Origin: Corynebacterium striatum ATCC 6940
Lineage (GTDB): Bacteria > Actinomycetota > Actinomycetes > Mycobacteriales > Mycobacteriaceae
Assembly: GCF_000159135.1 (NCBI RefSeq)
Contig: NZ_GG667520.1
Coordinates: forward strand, 103,969-142,946
Reading direction: 5' to 3'
DNA: 38,978 nt
Shown: positions 16,609-25,832 of the stretch, one piece after another
How the letters are laid out: every line of letters begins with the position of its first letter
Numbering within the stretch: position 1 is the stretch's first letter
The notes under the pieces: model-generated
Seen by the model: only the letters and a program-made list of their open reading frames with translations
Databases searched by the model: none
Told to the model about the DNA's origin: nothing
Made by a program: the position numbers and the translations under genes

Positions 16609-18028
16609 GTCAAAAGCTACAAACGCTAAGCCGTCGGGCGTCGTAAAGCGCGGCGTCGATGCAGCCCTCAACCCCAAGGCAGCCGTGCCGGTGTTGCTAT
16701 TCTGCTTCGTTTTCTCCCTCGTGGTGGATAATGGTTTTAAGACCATGACCATGCCGATTGCACAAGGCTTGGGCATTGATGACAACACTGCTTCGCTGCA
16801 GGCATCCCTTGCCGGCGTCATCATCGGCATCGGCGCCGTGGTCTACGCGGCGCTGGCGGACTCCGTGTCCATCCGCAAGCTCATGATCACCGGTGTGCTG
16901 TTCGTGGCGGTCGGCTCGGTTATTGGTTTCGTGGGCTCGGGCTCCTGGCCCATCGTGCTGGCCGCCCGCCTAATCCAGACCACCGGCCTGGCCGCTGCGG
17001 AAACCCTGTACGTCATCTACGTGACCAAGCACCTATCTGAAGCAGACCAAAAGACCTACCTCGGCTTTTCCACCGCCGCCTTCCAAGCCGGCCTGCTGAT
17101 TGGCGCGCTGACCTCCGGCTTTATCTCCACCTACATCTCGTGGACCGCGATGTTCCTCGTGCCGCTCATCCTCGTGCTGTGCATCCCCGCCATCCACAAG
17201 ATGGTGCCCGAGGACGAAGCCGTCGAGGCAAACCTGGACGCGCTCGGCCTCTTCCTGGTGGGACTCTTTGCCACCGCGCTGACCATGTTCATGCAGGCGT
17301 TCAACTGGATGTGGTTCATCCTGGCCGTCGTGGCAGTGATTGGATTTACTCTGCACATCCGCTCCGCTAAGGCGCCCGTGGTGCGCCCGGAGTTTTTCAC
17401 CGACGGCCGCTACGTGTGGGCCATCACCCTGGTGTTCTTCATCTACTCCACGCAGCTGGGCTACATCTTCCTGCTGCCATTTGCGGCCAACGAGCTGCAC
17501 GGCATGAGCATTGACCGCGCCAGCCTGCTGATGATTCCGGGCTACGTCTGTGCCATCTTGGTCGGTGTCTTCTCCGGCAAGATCGGCAAAGTCCTGAACT
17601 CCCGCCAGACCATCTACACCGCGCTGGTCATGATCGTCGGCTCCCTGGCCGTAGCTGCTCTCTTCGTGCAGGTGCACGTCGCTGTGCTGGCCGTGACCAT
17701 CGTGACCTTCGCCTCTGGCTTCGCGCTGATGTATGCACCGCTGGTCAACACTGCGCTGCAAAACATCCCGGCCGCGAAGTCCGGCATTGCCATCGGCTTC
17801 TACAACCTGACCATCAACATCGCCATCCCGCTCGGTATCGCGTACACCGCAAAACTCATTGATGTAAGCGATGGCTTCAACCTCGCCCTCGGCGTACTGA
17901 CCGCCGTTGGCGCATGTGGCGCCGTCCTCTACGTCGTGGCCGACCGCGTTATGGCCCGCAAGGAAGCGCGCGAGGCGCGATCGGCGTCTCGCGCGGATTC
18001 CGTCGACGCTTCCGAAACACTCGCTTAA
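16607..18028 (+). CDS. MFS transporter, probable (deoxy)nucleoside importer
   Basis: The 473-residue protein is a major facilitator with about 14 hydrophobic segments spread over residues 28-445, the layout of the DHA2 branch usually associated with export. A loop after the second helix holds [13 protein letters not shown], the family's A-motif position. The C-terminus is charged ([15 protein letters not shown]). It is locked between deoD and deoC, 20 bases after the first and 10 before the second, so uptake of nucleosides for this pathway is the best guess, although the sequence class alone would have suggested drug efflux. No canonical CNT or NupG nucleoside transporter is present in the window. 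Substrate is inferred from context only. Confidence 0.8.
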   Translation: MSKATNAKPSGVVKRGVDAALNPKAAVPVLLFCFVFSLVVDNGFKTMTMPIAQGLGIDDNTASLQASLAGVIIGIGAVVYAALADSVSIRKLMITGVLFVAVGSVIGFVGSGSWPIVLAARLIQTTGLAAAETLYVIYVTKHLSEADQKTYLGFSTAAFQAGLLIGALTSGFISTYISWTAMFLVPLILVLCIPAIHKMVPEDEAVEANLDALGLFLVGLFATALTMFMQAFNWMWFILAVVAVIGFTLHIRSAKAPVVRPEFFTDGRYVWAITLVFFIYSTQLGYIFLLPFAANELHGMSIDRASLLMIPGYVCAILVGVFSGKIGKVLNSRQTIYTALVMIVGSLAVAALFVQVHVAVLAVTIVTFASGFALMYAPLVNTALQNIPAAKSGIAIGFYNLTINIAIPLGIAYTAKLIDVSDGFNLALGVLTAVGACGAVLYVVADRVMARKEAREARSASRADSVDASETLA

Positions 18029-18038
18029 AGGAGAAGAA

Positions 18039-18686
18039 ATGTCATCCAACGTCGCATCTATGATCGACCACACCCTGCTCAAGCCGGAAGCCACCGCGCA
18101 GGACGTCGCCGCACTCATCGAGGAAGCACATCGCCTGGGCACCTACTCGGTGTGCATTTCCCCGTCCCAGCTGCCGGTCGAGGTTCCCGAGGGCCTACAC
18201 GTGGCAACCGTCGTGGGCTTTCCCTCCGGCGCCGTCAAGCCGGAGATCAAGGCCGCCGAGGCAGGCCTTGCCGTGAACAACGGCGCCGAAGAAATCGACA
18301 TGGTCATCAACATCGCGCTGGCCATTGAGGGCCGCTTCGACGCACTTGAGGAAGAGATCCGCACCGTGCGCAGTGCCTGCCAGGGCAAGGTCCTGAAGGT
18401 CATCATCGAGTCCGCCGCGCTTTCCGACGACGCGATTGTTGCCGCCTGCCGCGCCGCTGAGGCTGCCGGTGCTGACTTCGTCAAGACCTCCACCGGTTTC
18501 CACCCAGCCGGCGGCGCCAGCGTGCATGCGGTAAAGCTCATGGCAGATACCGTGGGCGGCCGTCTCGGCGTGAAGGCCTCCGGCGGCATCCGTACTGGCG
18601 CGGACGCGCAGGCGATGATCGACGCCGGGGCCACCCGCCTCGGCCTGTCTTCCTCCGCTACGGTGCTGGCGGACCTAGAAAACTAG
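18039..18686 (+). CDS. deoC: Deoxyribose-phosphate aldolase DeoC
   Basis: The 215-residue class I aldolase splits 2-deoxyribose 5-phosphate into glyceraldehyde 3-phosphate and acetaldehyde. Visible landmarks are [13 protein letters not shown] at the N-terminus, [27 protein letters not shown] (catalytic Asp region), VLKVIIES, and [16 protein letters not shown] with the Schiff-base lysine in FVKTSTGF. The late VKASGGIRT holds the second active-site lysine. The ATG follows AGGAGAAGAA, 10 bases after the MFS stop, so translation is coupled or close to it. A complete, typical enzyme. Confidence 0.95.
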   Translation: MSSNVASMIDHTLLKPEATAQDVAALIEEAHRLGTYSVCISPSQLPVEVPEGLHVATVVGFPSGAVKPEIKAAEAGLAVNNGAEEIDMVINIALAIEGRFDALEEEIRTVRSACQGKVLKVIIESAALSDDAIVAACRAAEAAGADFVKTSTGFHPAGGASVHAVKLMADTVGGRLGVKASGGIRTGADAQAMIDAGATRLGLSSSATVLADLEN

Positions 18687-18713
18687 TGGCTTAGAAGCTG
18701 AATCGAGGAAACA

Positions 18714-20291
18714 ATGTCACTTGTCGAATACGCTCGCACATGGGCCGAACACGACCCAGACCCGTTAACCCGTGACGAGGTCCTGGGGTGGATCGAGGCT
18801 GGCAACGAAGCCGCGCTGTCCGCCGCCTTCGCAGGCCCGCTGGCCTTCGGCACCGCCGGCCTGCGCGCCGCCGTTGGGGCAGGCGAGTCCCGCATGAACC
18901 GTGCAGTGGTCATCCGTACCACCTATGGCTTGGTTTCGTGGCTAAAGCAGCAGGTTGAAAACCCAGTCGTGGTCATCGGCTGCGATGCCCGCTACGGCTC
19001 GGCCGATTTCTACCAGGATGCTGCGGAGGTCATCTCCGCTGCCGGCGGCCGTGCATTGGTGCTGCCGAAGCAGAACCCGACGCCGCTGACCGCTTATAGC
19101 GTGCGCGAGCTCGGCGCCGACGCCGGCATCATGGTCACAGCCTCCCACAATCCGCCGGCCGATAACGGCTACAAGGTTTACCTGGGCGGCCGCGTGGCCA
19201 CCGGCGATGCCAACGGCGTGCAGCTTGTCTCCCCGGCGGACGCAGAAATCTCAGCGGCGATTGCTGCGGCGCCGCCTGCCGACGAGGTGCCGCGTTCCGC
19301 CGACAACATCGAGGAAGTCGATACCCGCGCGCAGTACCTCGAGCGCGCCGCGAAGCTGGTGGGGCAGTCCACCAGCGCCAAGATCGCTTTGACCGCCATG
19401 CACGGCGTGGGTGCAAAGCTAGGCACCACGCTGCTCGAGAAGGTCGGCTTCGAGGTTTCCCTCGTACCGGAACAGGCCGAGCCGGACCCGGATTTCCCAA
19501 CCGTTTCCTTTCCCAACCCGGAAGAGCCCGGCGCTCTGGACCTGGGCAAGGCACACGCGGAAAAGATCGGCGCAGACATCCTCATCGCATACGATCCGGA
19601 TGCTGACCGTTGTGCGGCCGCTATCCCGACGCACGGTGCGGAAGGCGGCGTCGTCTGGCGTCAGCTCACCGGTGACGAGACCGGCGCCCTGCTGGGTGAC
19701 TACCTGGCGCGCCGGGGCGTGGGCGGAACGTTTGCAAACTCGCTCGTGTCCTCGCGCCTGCTGGGCCGCATTGCCGCGCACTACGGCCTGCCGCATGAGG
19801 AAACGCTCACTGGTTTTAAGTGGATCGCCCGCACCCATGACTTGAGCTTTGGCTATGAGGAAGCCATCGGCTTTTGCCCCGACCCGCAGGCCGTGCGCGA
19901 CAAAGACGGCGTGGCCACCTCGGTGGTTCTGGCCAGCCTGGCCTCGGAGTGCAAGGATGCAGGCATCACCCTGCAGGACCGTCTCGCGGAGATTTACTCC
20001 ACCGTGGGCCGCCTGGCCACCGCTCCGCTGACCTTCCGTGTGGAAGACCTTTCGCTGATTACCCGCGGCATGGAAAAGATCACCTCGACCCCACCGACTC
20101 AACTGGCGGGCTCGGAGATTGCAAAGGCAGAGAAGTTTGCCCAAGGCATGAAGCTCTACACCGTTGATGATGACCGCGTCATCGTGCGCCCGTCTGGCAC
20201 CGAGCCGAAGCTCAAGTGCTACTTGGAGTCCCCGGATCCGGCCCGCCTGGATGCCATTGCAGAGGATCTGCGGGTCTTCTTCGATATGTAA
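18714..20291 (+). CDS. Phosphohexomutase-family enzyme, probable phosphopentomutase
   Basis: The 525-residue protein belongs to the alpha-D-phosphohexomutase superfamily. The phosphoserine loop is VTASHNPP with S144; the metal loop is DPDADR (294-299); the phosphate-binding loop is RPSGTEPK (492-499). In the sugar-specificity loop the usual GEESGH-type motif reads GYEEAIGFCPDP, as in the PGM2-like branch, known to include phosphopentomutases. As last gene of a deo operon lacking deoB, it most likely converts (deoxy)ribose 1-phosphate to the 5-phosphate, linking DeoD to DeoC. Annotation pipelines may call it phosphomannomutase or phosphoglucomutase. The ATG is preceded by GAGGAAA; 27 bases separate it from deoC. 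Confidence 0.88.
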   Translation: MSLVEYARTWAEHDPDPLTRDEVLGWIEAGNEAALSAAFAGPLAFGTAGLRAAVGAGESRMNRAVVIRTTYGLVSWLKQQVENPVVVIGCDARYGSADFYQDAAEVISAAGGRALVLPKQNPTPLTAYSVRELGADAGIMVTASHNPPADNGYKVYLGGRVATGDANGVQLVSPADAEISAAIAAAPPADEVPRSADNIEEVDTRAQYLERAAKLVGQSTSAKIALTAMHGVGAKLGTTLLEKVGFEVSLVPEQAEPDPDFPTVSFPNPEEPGALDLGKAHAEKIGADILIAYDPDADRCAAAIPTHGAEGGVVWRQLTGDETGALLGDYLARRGVGGTFANSLVSSRLLGRIAAHYGLPHEETLTGFKWIARTHDLSFGYEEAIGFCPDPQAVRDKDGVATSVVLASLASECKDAGITLQDRLAEIYSTVGRLATAPLTFRVEDLSLITRGMEKITSTPPTQLAGSEIAKAEKFAQGMKLYTVDDDRVIVRPSGTEPKLKCYLESPDPARLDAIAEDLRVFFDM

Positions 20292-20312
20292 CTGCAAGTT
20301 CTTTACCCTAGG

Positions 20313-20347
20313 CCGCTGGCAGTATTGCCGGCGGTCTATTTGTCTTT
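20313..20347 (+). terminator. Terminator of the deo operon
   Basis: CCGCTGGCA and TGCCGGCGG pair (one G-U) around GTAT and are followed by a T-rich stretch (TCTATTTGTCTTT). It lies about 20 bases after the last gene. The remaining bases to 20449 hold no gene I can support; a 30-codon ATG frame at 20348 has no ribosome-binding site. Confidence 0.75.
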
Positions 20348-20449
20348 ATGGCGTTGCTCGGTGGGCTCATCGCCCGCGAGCGCGATGAGCCGGTGGAAAA
20401 GACTAGGGGCTTCTCCGCCGTAGGCCGCCTCTGCTCATAGACTGGAATC

Positions 20450-21553
20450 ATGAATGTTGAAGTGGATCCGCTGATTGAGGCGCTGTACTACTGGTCCGAC
20501 GTCAGCGGCGTGTTATTGATGGGGATCATCGGTGGCACGCTTGCGCGCCAGCGCGGCTATGACATTGTGGGCTTTTTCTTCATTGCGATGTTCTCCTCTT
20601 TGGGCGGCGGCATGATTCGCGACGTCCTCATCAATCGGGGGACGGTCGCTGCGATGTCGCAGCCGGAGTACCTTTACCTTGCGTTCGCAGGCGCGCTGAT
20701 TGCACGATTCATCTACTTCAAAGGCAGAACCTGGGACTATATCCAATCTCACGGGGATGCCGTAGTCTCCGCACTGTGGGCGGCAACCGGAACAGTGAAA
20801 GCGCTGACCTACGGCCTGCCCCTTATTCCCTGCGTCATGATGGGTGTGTTCACCGCCACCGGCGGTTCCATGATTCGTGACATCTGTATGGGGCGCGAGC
20901 CTGCTGTCTTTGGGGACAATCAGCCCACCGTCATTCCCGCCGTGGCTTGTTCGGCCGTGGTGCTGGTTGCCAATTCGCTCGATAGCCTGGCGTGGGGCAT
21001 GCTCGTTGGCCCAGTGGCATCCTTTGTCCTTACCATGCTGGGAATCTGGGCGGGATGGCGGGTCCCCGCGCGTCAAGAGTGGGCACCGCTTAATGACACC
21101 GCCGCGCAGGTCATGGTGCTCGCCCGTAAGGCTGAAGATAAAAGCCGGGCAGTGGGGCGTCGTCTAGAGCCCACAAAGCTGCGCGCGTGGCGGCACCAGC
21201 AGATGGAAAAAGCACTGCAGCGCAGGATTGAGAAACAGGTGCGGGCCGGCAGGCGCCGTACGGAGGCGGCCTCGGATGTCTCGGACTTTATGGAGGCATT
21301 TGCTGAAGACGTCGCTGAGATGCACCAGGATCCCACTCCGGATGCGGCCGAAAGTCATGGCTTCCTGGATGGAATTGGTGTGGATATCAGCGGCGATTCC
21401 TACGAAAATTATGACGAGGAAAGCCAGCAGTTAAGTCTTGATGGCAGTAAAGTGCAGCGAGATATGCTCGACATGATTCTCGCCGACGAGAAACTGACAG
21501 ATGAGCTGGTTGAAAGACTCGTTAAGCGCTATGAGGAACGGAATCAGGGCTGA
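20450..21553 (+). CDS. TRIC-family cation channel with long cytosolic tail
   Basis: Residues 12-210 of this 367-residue protein are a prokaryotic TRIC/UPF0126 channel. Two internal repeats of three helices each carry the hallmark GGGMIRDVLI (about 60) and GGSMIRDICMG (about 142). A seventh hydrophobic segment ends near 205. Such channels conduct monovalent cations, probably potassium. Unusually, a hydrophilic tail of about 150 residues follows: first basic and helical (QQMEKALQRRIEKQVRAGRR), then very acidic (SDFMEAFAEDVAEMHQD), ending in an amphipathic helix (LTDELVERLVKRYEERNQG). The tail's role is unknown. The next gene is another channel, MscCG, 57 bases on, so both may be expressed together. 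Confidence 0.85.
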   Translation: MNVEVDPLIEALYYWSDVSGVLLMGIIGGTLARQRGYDIVGFFFIAMFSSLGGGMIRDVLINRGTVAAMSQPEYLYLAFAGALIARFIYFKGRTWDYIQSHGDAVVSALWAATGTVKALTYGLPLIPCVMMGVFTATGGSMIRDICMGREPAVFGDNQPTVIPAVACSAVVLVANSLDSLAWGMLVGPVASFVLTMLGIWAGWRVPARQEWAPLNDTAAQVMVLARKAEDKSRAVGRRLEPTKLRAWRHQQMEKALQRRIEKQVRAGRRRTEAASDVSDFMEAFAEDVAEMHQDPTPDAAESHGFLDGIGVDISGDSYENYDEESQQLSLDGSKVQRDMLDMILADEKLTDELVERLVKRYEERNQG

Positions 21554-21610
21554 TTTCCCAGGACATTCCCAGCGTCGAGGCCGAGCTTTTTACGCGGTGG
21601 GCTAGCTACT

Positions 21611-23299
21611 GTGGAATACATGAACCTGATTAGCTACTTCTTCATTCGGTTGTGGCAGGTTGGCATCGACCACGTGTTGCCCCTTTTAGCATTGTTGCTG
21701 CTGGGCATGTTGGTCCCGCGTTTGGGCCGGCTCGCCATTCGCGTCCTCGAATCGAGGCTCGATGAAAGCGAAGAATCGACCAAAGCCAGATTGGCCTTGG
21801 GCGGCGCTCTGGTCTACGTGCTGCAAGCGGTGGCCTATTTTTTGTTGGTTTTGGCCGCTCTTTCCAACCTGGGTGTGCCTGCGCTGGGCGCTGCGATCCC
21901 TGCGACTGTGGTTTCCGCTGCCTTGGGCTTCGGCGCCCAGAAGATTATCGGTGATTTCCTAGCGGGCTTTTTCATCCTCTCCGAGAAACAATTCGGCGTG
22001 GGAGATTACGTCAGTTTCGACGGTGCTACCGGAGTCGAGGGCACAGTCGTTGCATTGACCCTGCGCACAACCAAGGTGCGTACCCCTACCGGCGAAGTGG
22101 TCATGGTGCCCAACGGTTCCGCTGGAGTAGTGACCAACTACTCGCAGGACTGGTCCCGTGCCGTCGTGGATTTGGCTGTGCCGCTCCACGAGGGTGAGAC
22201 CTTGGAAGAAATAACCACCCGGGTCCGTTCCATTTCGGAACAAGCTATTCAAGACCCCACAATTGCGGACGACGTCGCCGGCGAGCTGGAAATCCTCTCC
22301 GCCACGGGCATCGTGGAACCCACCGTGGCAGGCCAACCATGGCAGGTCAAGTACCGCGTGCTGGTGCAGGTGAACCCCTCGCGGCAGTGGGCCGTTGAAC
22401 GCGCTATTCGATCGGCACTGCTGTCAGCTTTTTGGGATCACTACAATTTGCCAGCCGATGCCGCTGGGGCTGTCCCATTTCCTATGGATAGGATCACTGG
22501 CGCAGCCTCCCCAGACACTGATGCGCCTGGGGGTGCGAAGCCGTCTGCGCAGCAACCGGTGCGCGCAGAAGACCCGGAGGAGTCTGCTGCCGCGGCAATG
22601 GCGGCGTCGGAAAGCGCTAGCAACAACGCCACGAAGTCTTTTAGCAATGCGGGCGATAGCGCGCATCTGGAAACCGACGCGGTGGAATCTAAGGACCACG
22701 GGCCCGGCCGCCCCGCTACCGCAGATGCTGATCCAGATTTAGAAGACGCTGACGCACACACCAGCATCTGGCGGCAGGACGCTCCCTCGGGAAAGTTCCG
22801 CAGGCTATGGACCCTGGGTGGACGCGTACGTTCTTCGACCACCGGCCTCTTGGTGGGTCTTTTGGTTACCGGATTGCTTCTCTTTGCGTCGTGGAACCCC
22901 GAAGATGCCGGTACAGGCTGGCTCAACCCTGCCTACTGGACGGAGCGCAAAGCACCGGCCACCACCAGCGCCCCCGTCCCGACCGCGGAACCAGAGGTCT
23001 CGGCCACTGAAAGCCCAGGCGCAGACAACGTAACGGAGGAATCTGCCGATGCTTACGCTCCATCCAGTGAGCCGAATGACGCGAATTCGGATGGAGCCGC
23101 GGCAGACGAAAATTCTGATGACTCGAAAAAGAATAGCGACGAGCGCCGCGTGCGGGAGGATACCCTAGGCGGCCAAGAGAGCACGGCGCCGGCTGCCCCG
23201 ACCCCGCAAGACACGGCTGGGGCTACGCCTGGCGACGACGCGGGAGCCACGGACACCCCGGCTGGGGAGGAAACGGAGCAGCCGAGCGTGGCTAACTAA
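21611..23299 (+). CDS. mscCG: MscS-type mechanosensitive channel MscCG (YggB)
   Basis: The 562-residue protein has the MscS core in residues 1-285: helices near 20-37 and 65-90, then the pore helix ATVVSAALGFGAQKIIGDFL with LSEKQFGVGDYVSF leading into the beta domain. A disordered segment (about 295-400) precedes a fourth membrane helix (about 411-427, LLVGLLVTGLLLFASW) and an acidic tail of about 135 residues. This architecture is the Corynebacterium glutamicum MscCG type, which gates on membrane tension and exports glutamate and betaine. The start is either the GTG used here or an ATG nine bases later; neither has an ideal ribosome-binding site. The extracytoplasmic tail is Pro/Thr/Glu-rich. 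Confidence 0.92.
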   Translation: MEYMNLISYFFIRLWQVGIDHVLPLLALLLLGMLVPRLGRLAIRVLESRLDESEESTKARLALGGALVYVLQAVAYFLLVLAALSNLGVPALGAAIPATVVSAALGFGAQKIIGDFLAGFFILSEKQFGVGDYVSFDGATGVEGTVVALTLRTTKVRTPTGEVVMVPNGSAGVVTNYSQDWSRAVVDLAVPLHEGETLEEITTRVRSISEQAIQDPTIADDVAGELEILSATGIVEPTVAGQPWQVKYRVLVQVNPSRQWAVERAIRSALLSAFWDHYNLPADAAGAVPFPMDRITGAASPDTDAPGGAKPSAQQPVRAEDPEESAAAAMAASESASNNATKSFSNAGDSAHLETDAVESKDHGPGRPATADADPDLEDADAHTSIWRQDAPSGKFRRLWTLGGRVRSSTTGLLVGLLVTGLLLFASWNPEDAGTGWLNPAYWTERKAPATTSAPVPTAEPEVSATESPGADNVTEESADAYAPSSEPNDANSDGAAADENSDDSKKNSDERRVREDTLGGQESTAPAAPTPQDTAGATPGDDAGATDTPAGEETEQPSVAN

Positions 23300-23362
23300 T
23301 TCTGGTCCGATTCTGGAAAGAATGGGAGGCTCTTTCTTTTTCGATGGGTAAAGTTGCAAAGT

Positions 23363-24163
23363 ATGAGTTCGTTATCGCACCTCGAGGCCTGGCCGGTAGA
23401 AACAGTTTCAGCAGCGCTGATTAAAGGCGATTGCGTTGTGGAATCCTTAGGCGATACCTCGCGGCAGTTTCCCGTGGCTTCAGTGACGAAACTGGTCTCG
23501 GCTTATGCTGTGCTGCTAGCGGTCGAAGAGGGGGCAGTCGAGCTGGATCAGGCAGCGGGTCCTGAGGGGTCGACGCTTCGGCACTTGCTCTCCCATGCGT
23601 CGGGGGTGGCCTTTGATTCTCGGCAGCTGCAGCGCCCAGTAGGGCAGCGGCGCATCTACTCATCGGCTGGTTATGAGTGGGCTGCGCAAGTGGTAGAGGA
23701 AGCCACAGGGATGGCGTTTCCGGACTATCTCAGCGAGGGGGTGTGCAAGCCACTGGGAATGAACGCTACTTTTCTCAATGGCTCTGCGGGCCATGGCTTG
23801 ATCTCCACGGTCGACGATCTCACGGTCTTTGCACAAGAGGTCCTCAAACCGCGTTTGCTGCATCCGAGCACTGTGGCTGAGATGCGCACAGTCCAGTTCC
23901 CAGGGCTGCGGGGTATTGTTCCCGGATACGGCAGCTTCAAGGATTGTGCCTGGGGCCTAGGTTTTGAAATCCACGCGAAGAAGGAACAGTGGATGGGCGC
24001 CCTGCCTGCCGACGCCGTCGGCCACTTCGGCATGTCTGGCACCTACCTCTGGGTGGCCGGGGACTGGGCCATGGTCGCATTGACTGACCGCGATTTTGGC
24101 AGCTGGGCTAAGCCCTTGTGGGCAGAGTCCAATTCAGGGATTTGGAAAGGAATAAGCTCCTAG
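23363..24163 (+). CDS. Beta-lactamase-fold serine hydrolase
   Basis: The 266-residue protein has a penicillin-binding-protein/class C beta-lactamase fold. The nucleophile motif is S40-V-T-K43. The second motif position is IYSSAGYEWA, with Y followed by S rather than the lactamase Y-x-N asparagine, and the third (KTG position) is HFGMSG near 225. These fit the broad esterase/peptidase group rather than an antibiotic-hydrolysing enzyme. No signal peptide is visible, so it may be cytosolic, which is odd for this fold. The ATG at 23363 lacks a strong ribosome-binding site; a TTG three codons earlier is an alternative. Convergent with the next gene. Confidence 0.8.
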   Translation: MSSLSHLEAWPVETVSAALIKGDCVVESLGDTSRQFPVASVTKLVSAYAVLLAVEEGAVELDQAAGPEGSTLRHLLSHASGVAFDSRQLQRPVGQRRIYSSAGYEWAAQVVEEATGMAFPDYLSEGVCKPLGMNATFLNGSAGHGLISTVDDLTVFAQEVLKPRLLHPSTVAEMRTVQFPGLRGIVPGYGSFKDCAWGLGFEIHAKKEQWMGALPADAVGHFGMSGTYLWVAGDWAMVALTDRDFGSWAKPLWAESNSGIWKGISS

Positions 24164-24186
24164 CGGGGAGGCAGCGGTGCCCTTTC

Positions 24187-25131
24187 TTAGTGGGAGTTGA
24201 GGAAGTCCCAAACCTCACGAGTGGCAGTCGGGTTGTTCGGGAACCACGTGTGCTCGCCGCCTGGAACCGTGTAGAGCACTGTGTCGGCAGCGCATCCTTG
24301 CATCTGCTCAGCGTTGAAGCTTCCGCGTGACTCGATGGACTTGCTGTTGATATCGCAGCCGTTGCGTTCGCCCACGGCGCGGAAGGCCTGGACAACGGAG
24401 AGGTAGGTTCCGCCGTGCAGGTTGGAGCCGGATTCATAGTACGGAGCGGTCTTGTCCTCAGTTCCGTGCAGGAACAGCGTCGGAACCGAGCCAGAGCAGC
24501 CCGTGTAGATGGGGCCATAGTTTGCGGTTGCGACTCCAGCTACCGCATCAACGAGGTCCGGCGCTTGGCATGCCAAGTTCATGGCCATTCCACCGCCGTT
24601 GGATAGGCCCGTGGCGTAGGTGCTGTTGATGTTGTAGCGAGCGTGGAGGGAATCGGAAATCGCGCGCACGAAGGCTACGTCCTTGCCGCGGGCGCCGCCG
24701 TAGTGGGGGCCCTCCCAGCCAAAGTGGCCGTTCTGGAAGGTGGGCTGCGGGTAGACCACGATGGCTTCGCCGTTAGCCGCCTCCGAGAGACGGATGATCT
24801 CCTGGGCGCGCGGAGCTTCGTGGTCCATGCCACCGAATCCGAAGACCAAGTCATAGGACTTGGCGGGGTCAAAGCCTTCCGGCAGCTGCAGGATGTAAGA
24901 GCGGTTTCCTTGGCCGGCAACGTTAACGGACTCAGTGGTACTGGTCCCGCCGACGCCGGTGGAGCCAGTCGAGCTGGTGAGCTGGCCGAGAACGTCAGTC
25001 AGCTGAGGGGACAAGCCAAAAGCTTCGTCCAACGAAGAGCCTGAGACGGACTGTGCCGTGGCGACCGGGCTGAGGACGGCGAGGGAAAGAGTGGCCGCAC
25101 CCGCGGCGGCAACGAGCTTGTTGAGGCGCAT
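24187..25131 (-). CDS. Secreted PHB-depolymerase-like esterase (LpqC-like)
   Basis: The 314-residue product starts with a Sec signal peptide (MRLNKLVAAAGAATLSLAVL, cleavage near ATA-QS at 27). After a Ser/Thr/Gly linker (about 50-70) comes an alpha/beta-hydrolase of the polyhydroxybutyrate depolymerase/feruloyl esterase type. The nucleophile is S177 in GLSNGGGMAM, the acid D226 in LHGTEDKTAP and the histidine H294 in GGEHTWFP, so the triad is complete. Cysteines at about 188, 212, 259 and 280 may form disulfides outside the cell. No lipobox cysteine follows the signal peptide, so it is likely secreted rather than a lipoprotein. Natural substrate unknown. Confidence 0.85.
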   Translation of the reverse strand: MRLNKLVAAAGAATLSLAVLSPVATAQSVSGSSLDEAFGLSPQLTDVLGQLTSSTGSTGVGGTSTTESVNVAGQGNRSYILQLPEGFDPAKSYDLVFGFGGMDHEAPRAQEIIRLSEAANGEAIVVYPQPTFQNGHFGWEGPHYGGARGKDVAFVRAISDSLHARYNINSTYATGLSNGGGMAMNLACQAPDLVDAVAGVATANYGPIYTGCSGSVPTLFLHGTEDKTAPYYESGSNLHGGTYLSVVQAFRAVGERNGCDINSKSIESRGSFNAEQMQGCAADTVLYTVPGGEHTWFPNNPTATREVWDFLNSH

Positions 25132-25374
25132 GAGGTTAAACGATAGCGGCGAAACTTTCGGGCGACAAAGGAGTGTGATTTATAGCAGATTCCGTAACGC
25201 ATGCGACGCAAGTAAACCAGTGTTCCGCATGTGAATTTTCAACCTTTGGTTGAGATTGAGCAAATGGGGGTTGAAGTGGTTGTTTAGGGTTGATGGGGTT
25301 TATGTGACGGGGAAGAATCGGCCCAAACGCGAAGACAGTTCGTTGGGGAAGACGAAGCTCGTCTGGCGCGCTCC

Positions 25375-25398
25375 AGCTGCCCCCTCGCGGGGGTAGCT
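25375..25398 (+). promoter_or_regulatory. Hairpin in the leader of the 25434 gene
   Basis: AGCTGCCCCC-TCGC-GGGGGTAGCT forms a tight stem with one G-U pair, 36 bases before the GTG start. No U-run follows, so it may be an RNA structure of the leader rather than a terminator. The rest of 25132-25433 holds only the promoter regions of the two diverging genes. Confidence 0.45.
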
Positions 25399-25433
25399 TC
25401 AGTGCGCTTTAAACATGTCGAAGGAGAATCGGC

Positions 25434-25832
25434 GTGAATACTCGCGTTCACGAAGTCGTCGCTTGCGCGACGTCGCCAAGCGCCTGGCCGCACCGCAATG
25501 TCGGACAGGTGCGCACCGCCGTGCTCACAATTGCGGGAATGCCCCGCACGCTGCGCCCGGCAATCGAGCGTGCCATGGCGCGCTGCATCACCACAGAATC
25601 GGAATTCATCGTCCCCGGCGACGATCCCCTCACCGCCCAATGGTGCACGCGGTGGTACCGCGACATGCCCGGCGACGCCGAGCTTGCCCGCGCCGCCACC
25701 GGCATCCTCCCGGTAGGCATCGGCTGCCGCCAGGTGCTCACCGGAACGCACGAAGAGCTCGCCGCCCTCGGTAGGGCAGTCGAGCTCTTAGCAGGGGAAT
25801 ACGGGTTCAACGCCCGCGTTGACGTGGCTTAA
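25434..25832 (+). CDS. Conserved-looking hypothetical protein
   Basis: I do not recognise a family for this 132-residue protein. It has no membrane segment or signal peptide. It contains four cysteines (CATSPSAW, RCITTESEF, WCTRWYRDMP and GIGCRQVLTG) and a helical C-terminus (HEELAALGRAVELLAGEYGF). GTG start with GGAGAA 8-11 bases upstream. Its TAA and the nagD stop on the other strand share the same four bases (TTAA, 25829-25832), so the two genes are tail to tail with no terminator space. Confidence 0.65.
   Translation: MNTRVHEVVACATSPSAWPHRNVGQVRTAVLTIAGMPRTLRPAIERAMARCITTESEFIVPGDDPLTAQWCTRWYRDMPGDAELARAATGILPVGIGCRQVLTGTHEELAALGRAVELLAGEYGFNARVDVA

Noticed and set aside
17033..18142. 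369-codon minus-strand frame opposite the MFS gene
   Set aside because: Composition is that of an antisense shadow (His/Gln/Asp-rich) and it spans two real genes.
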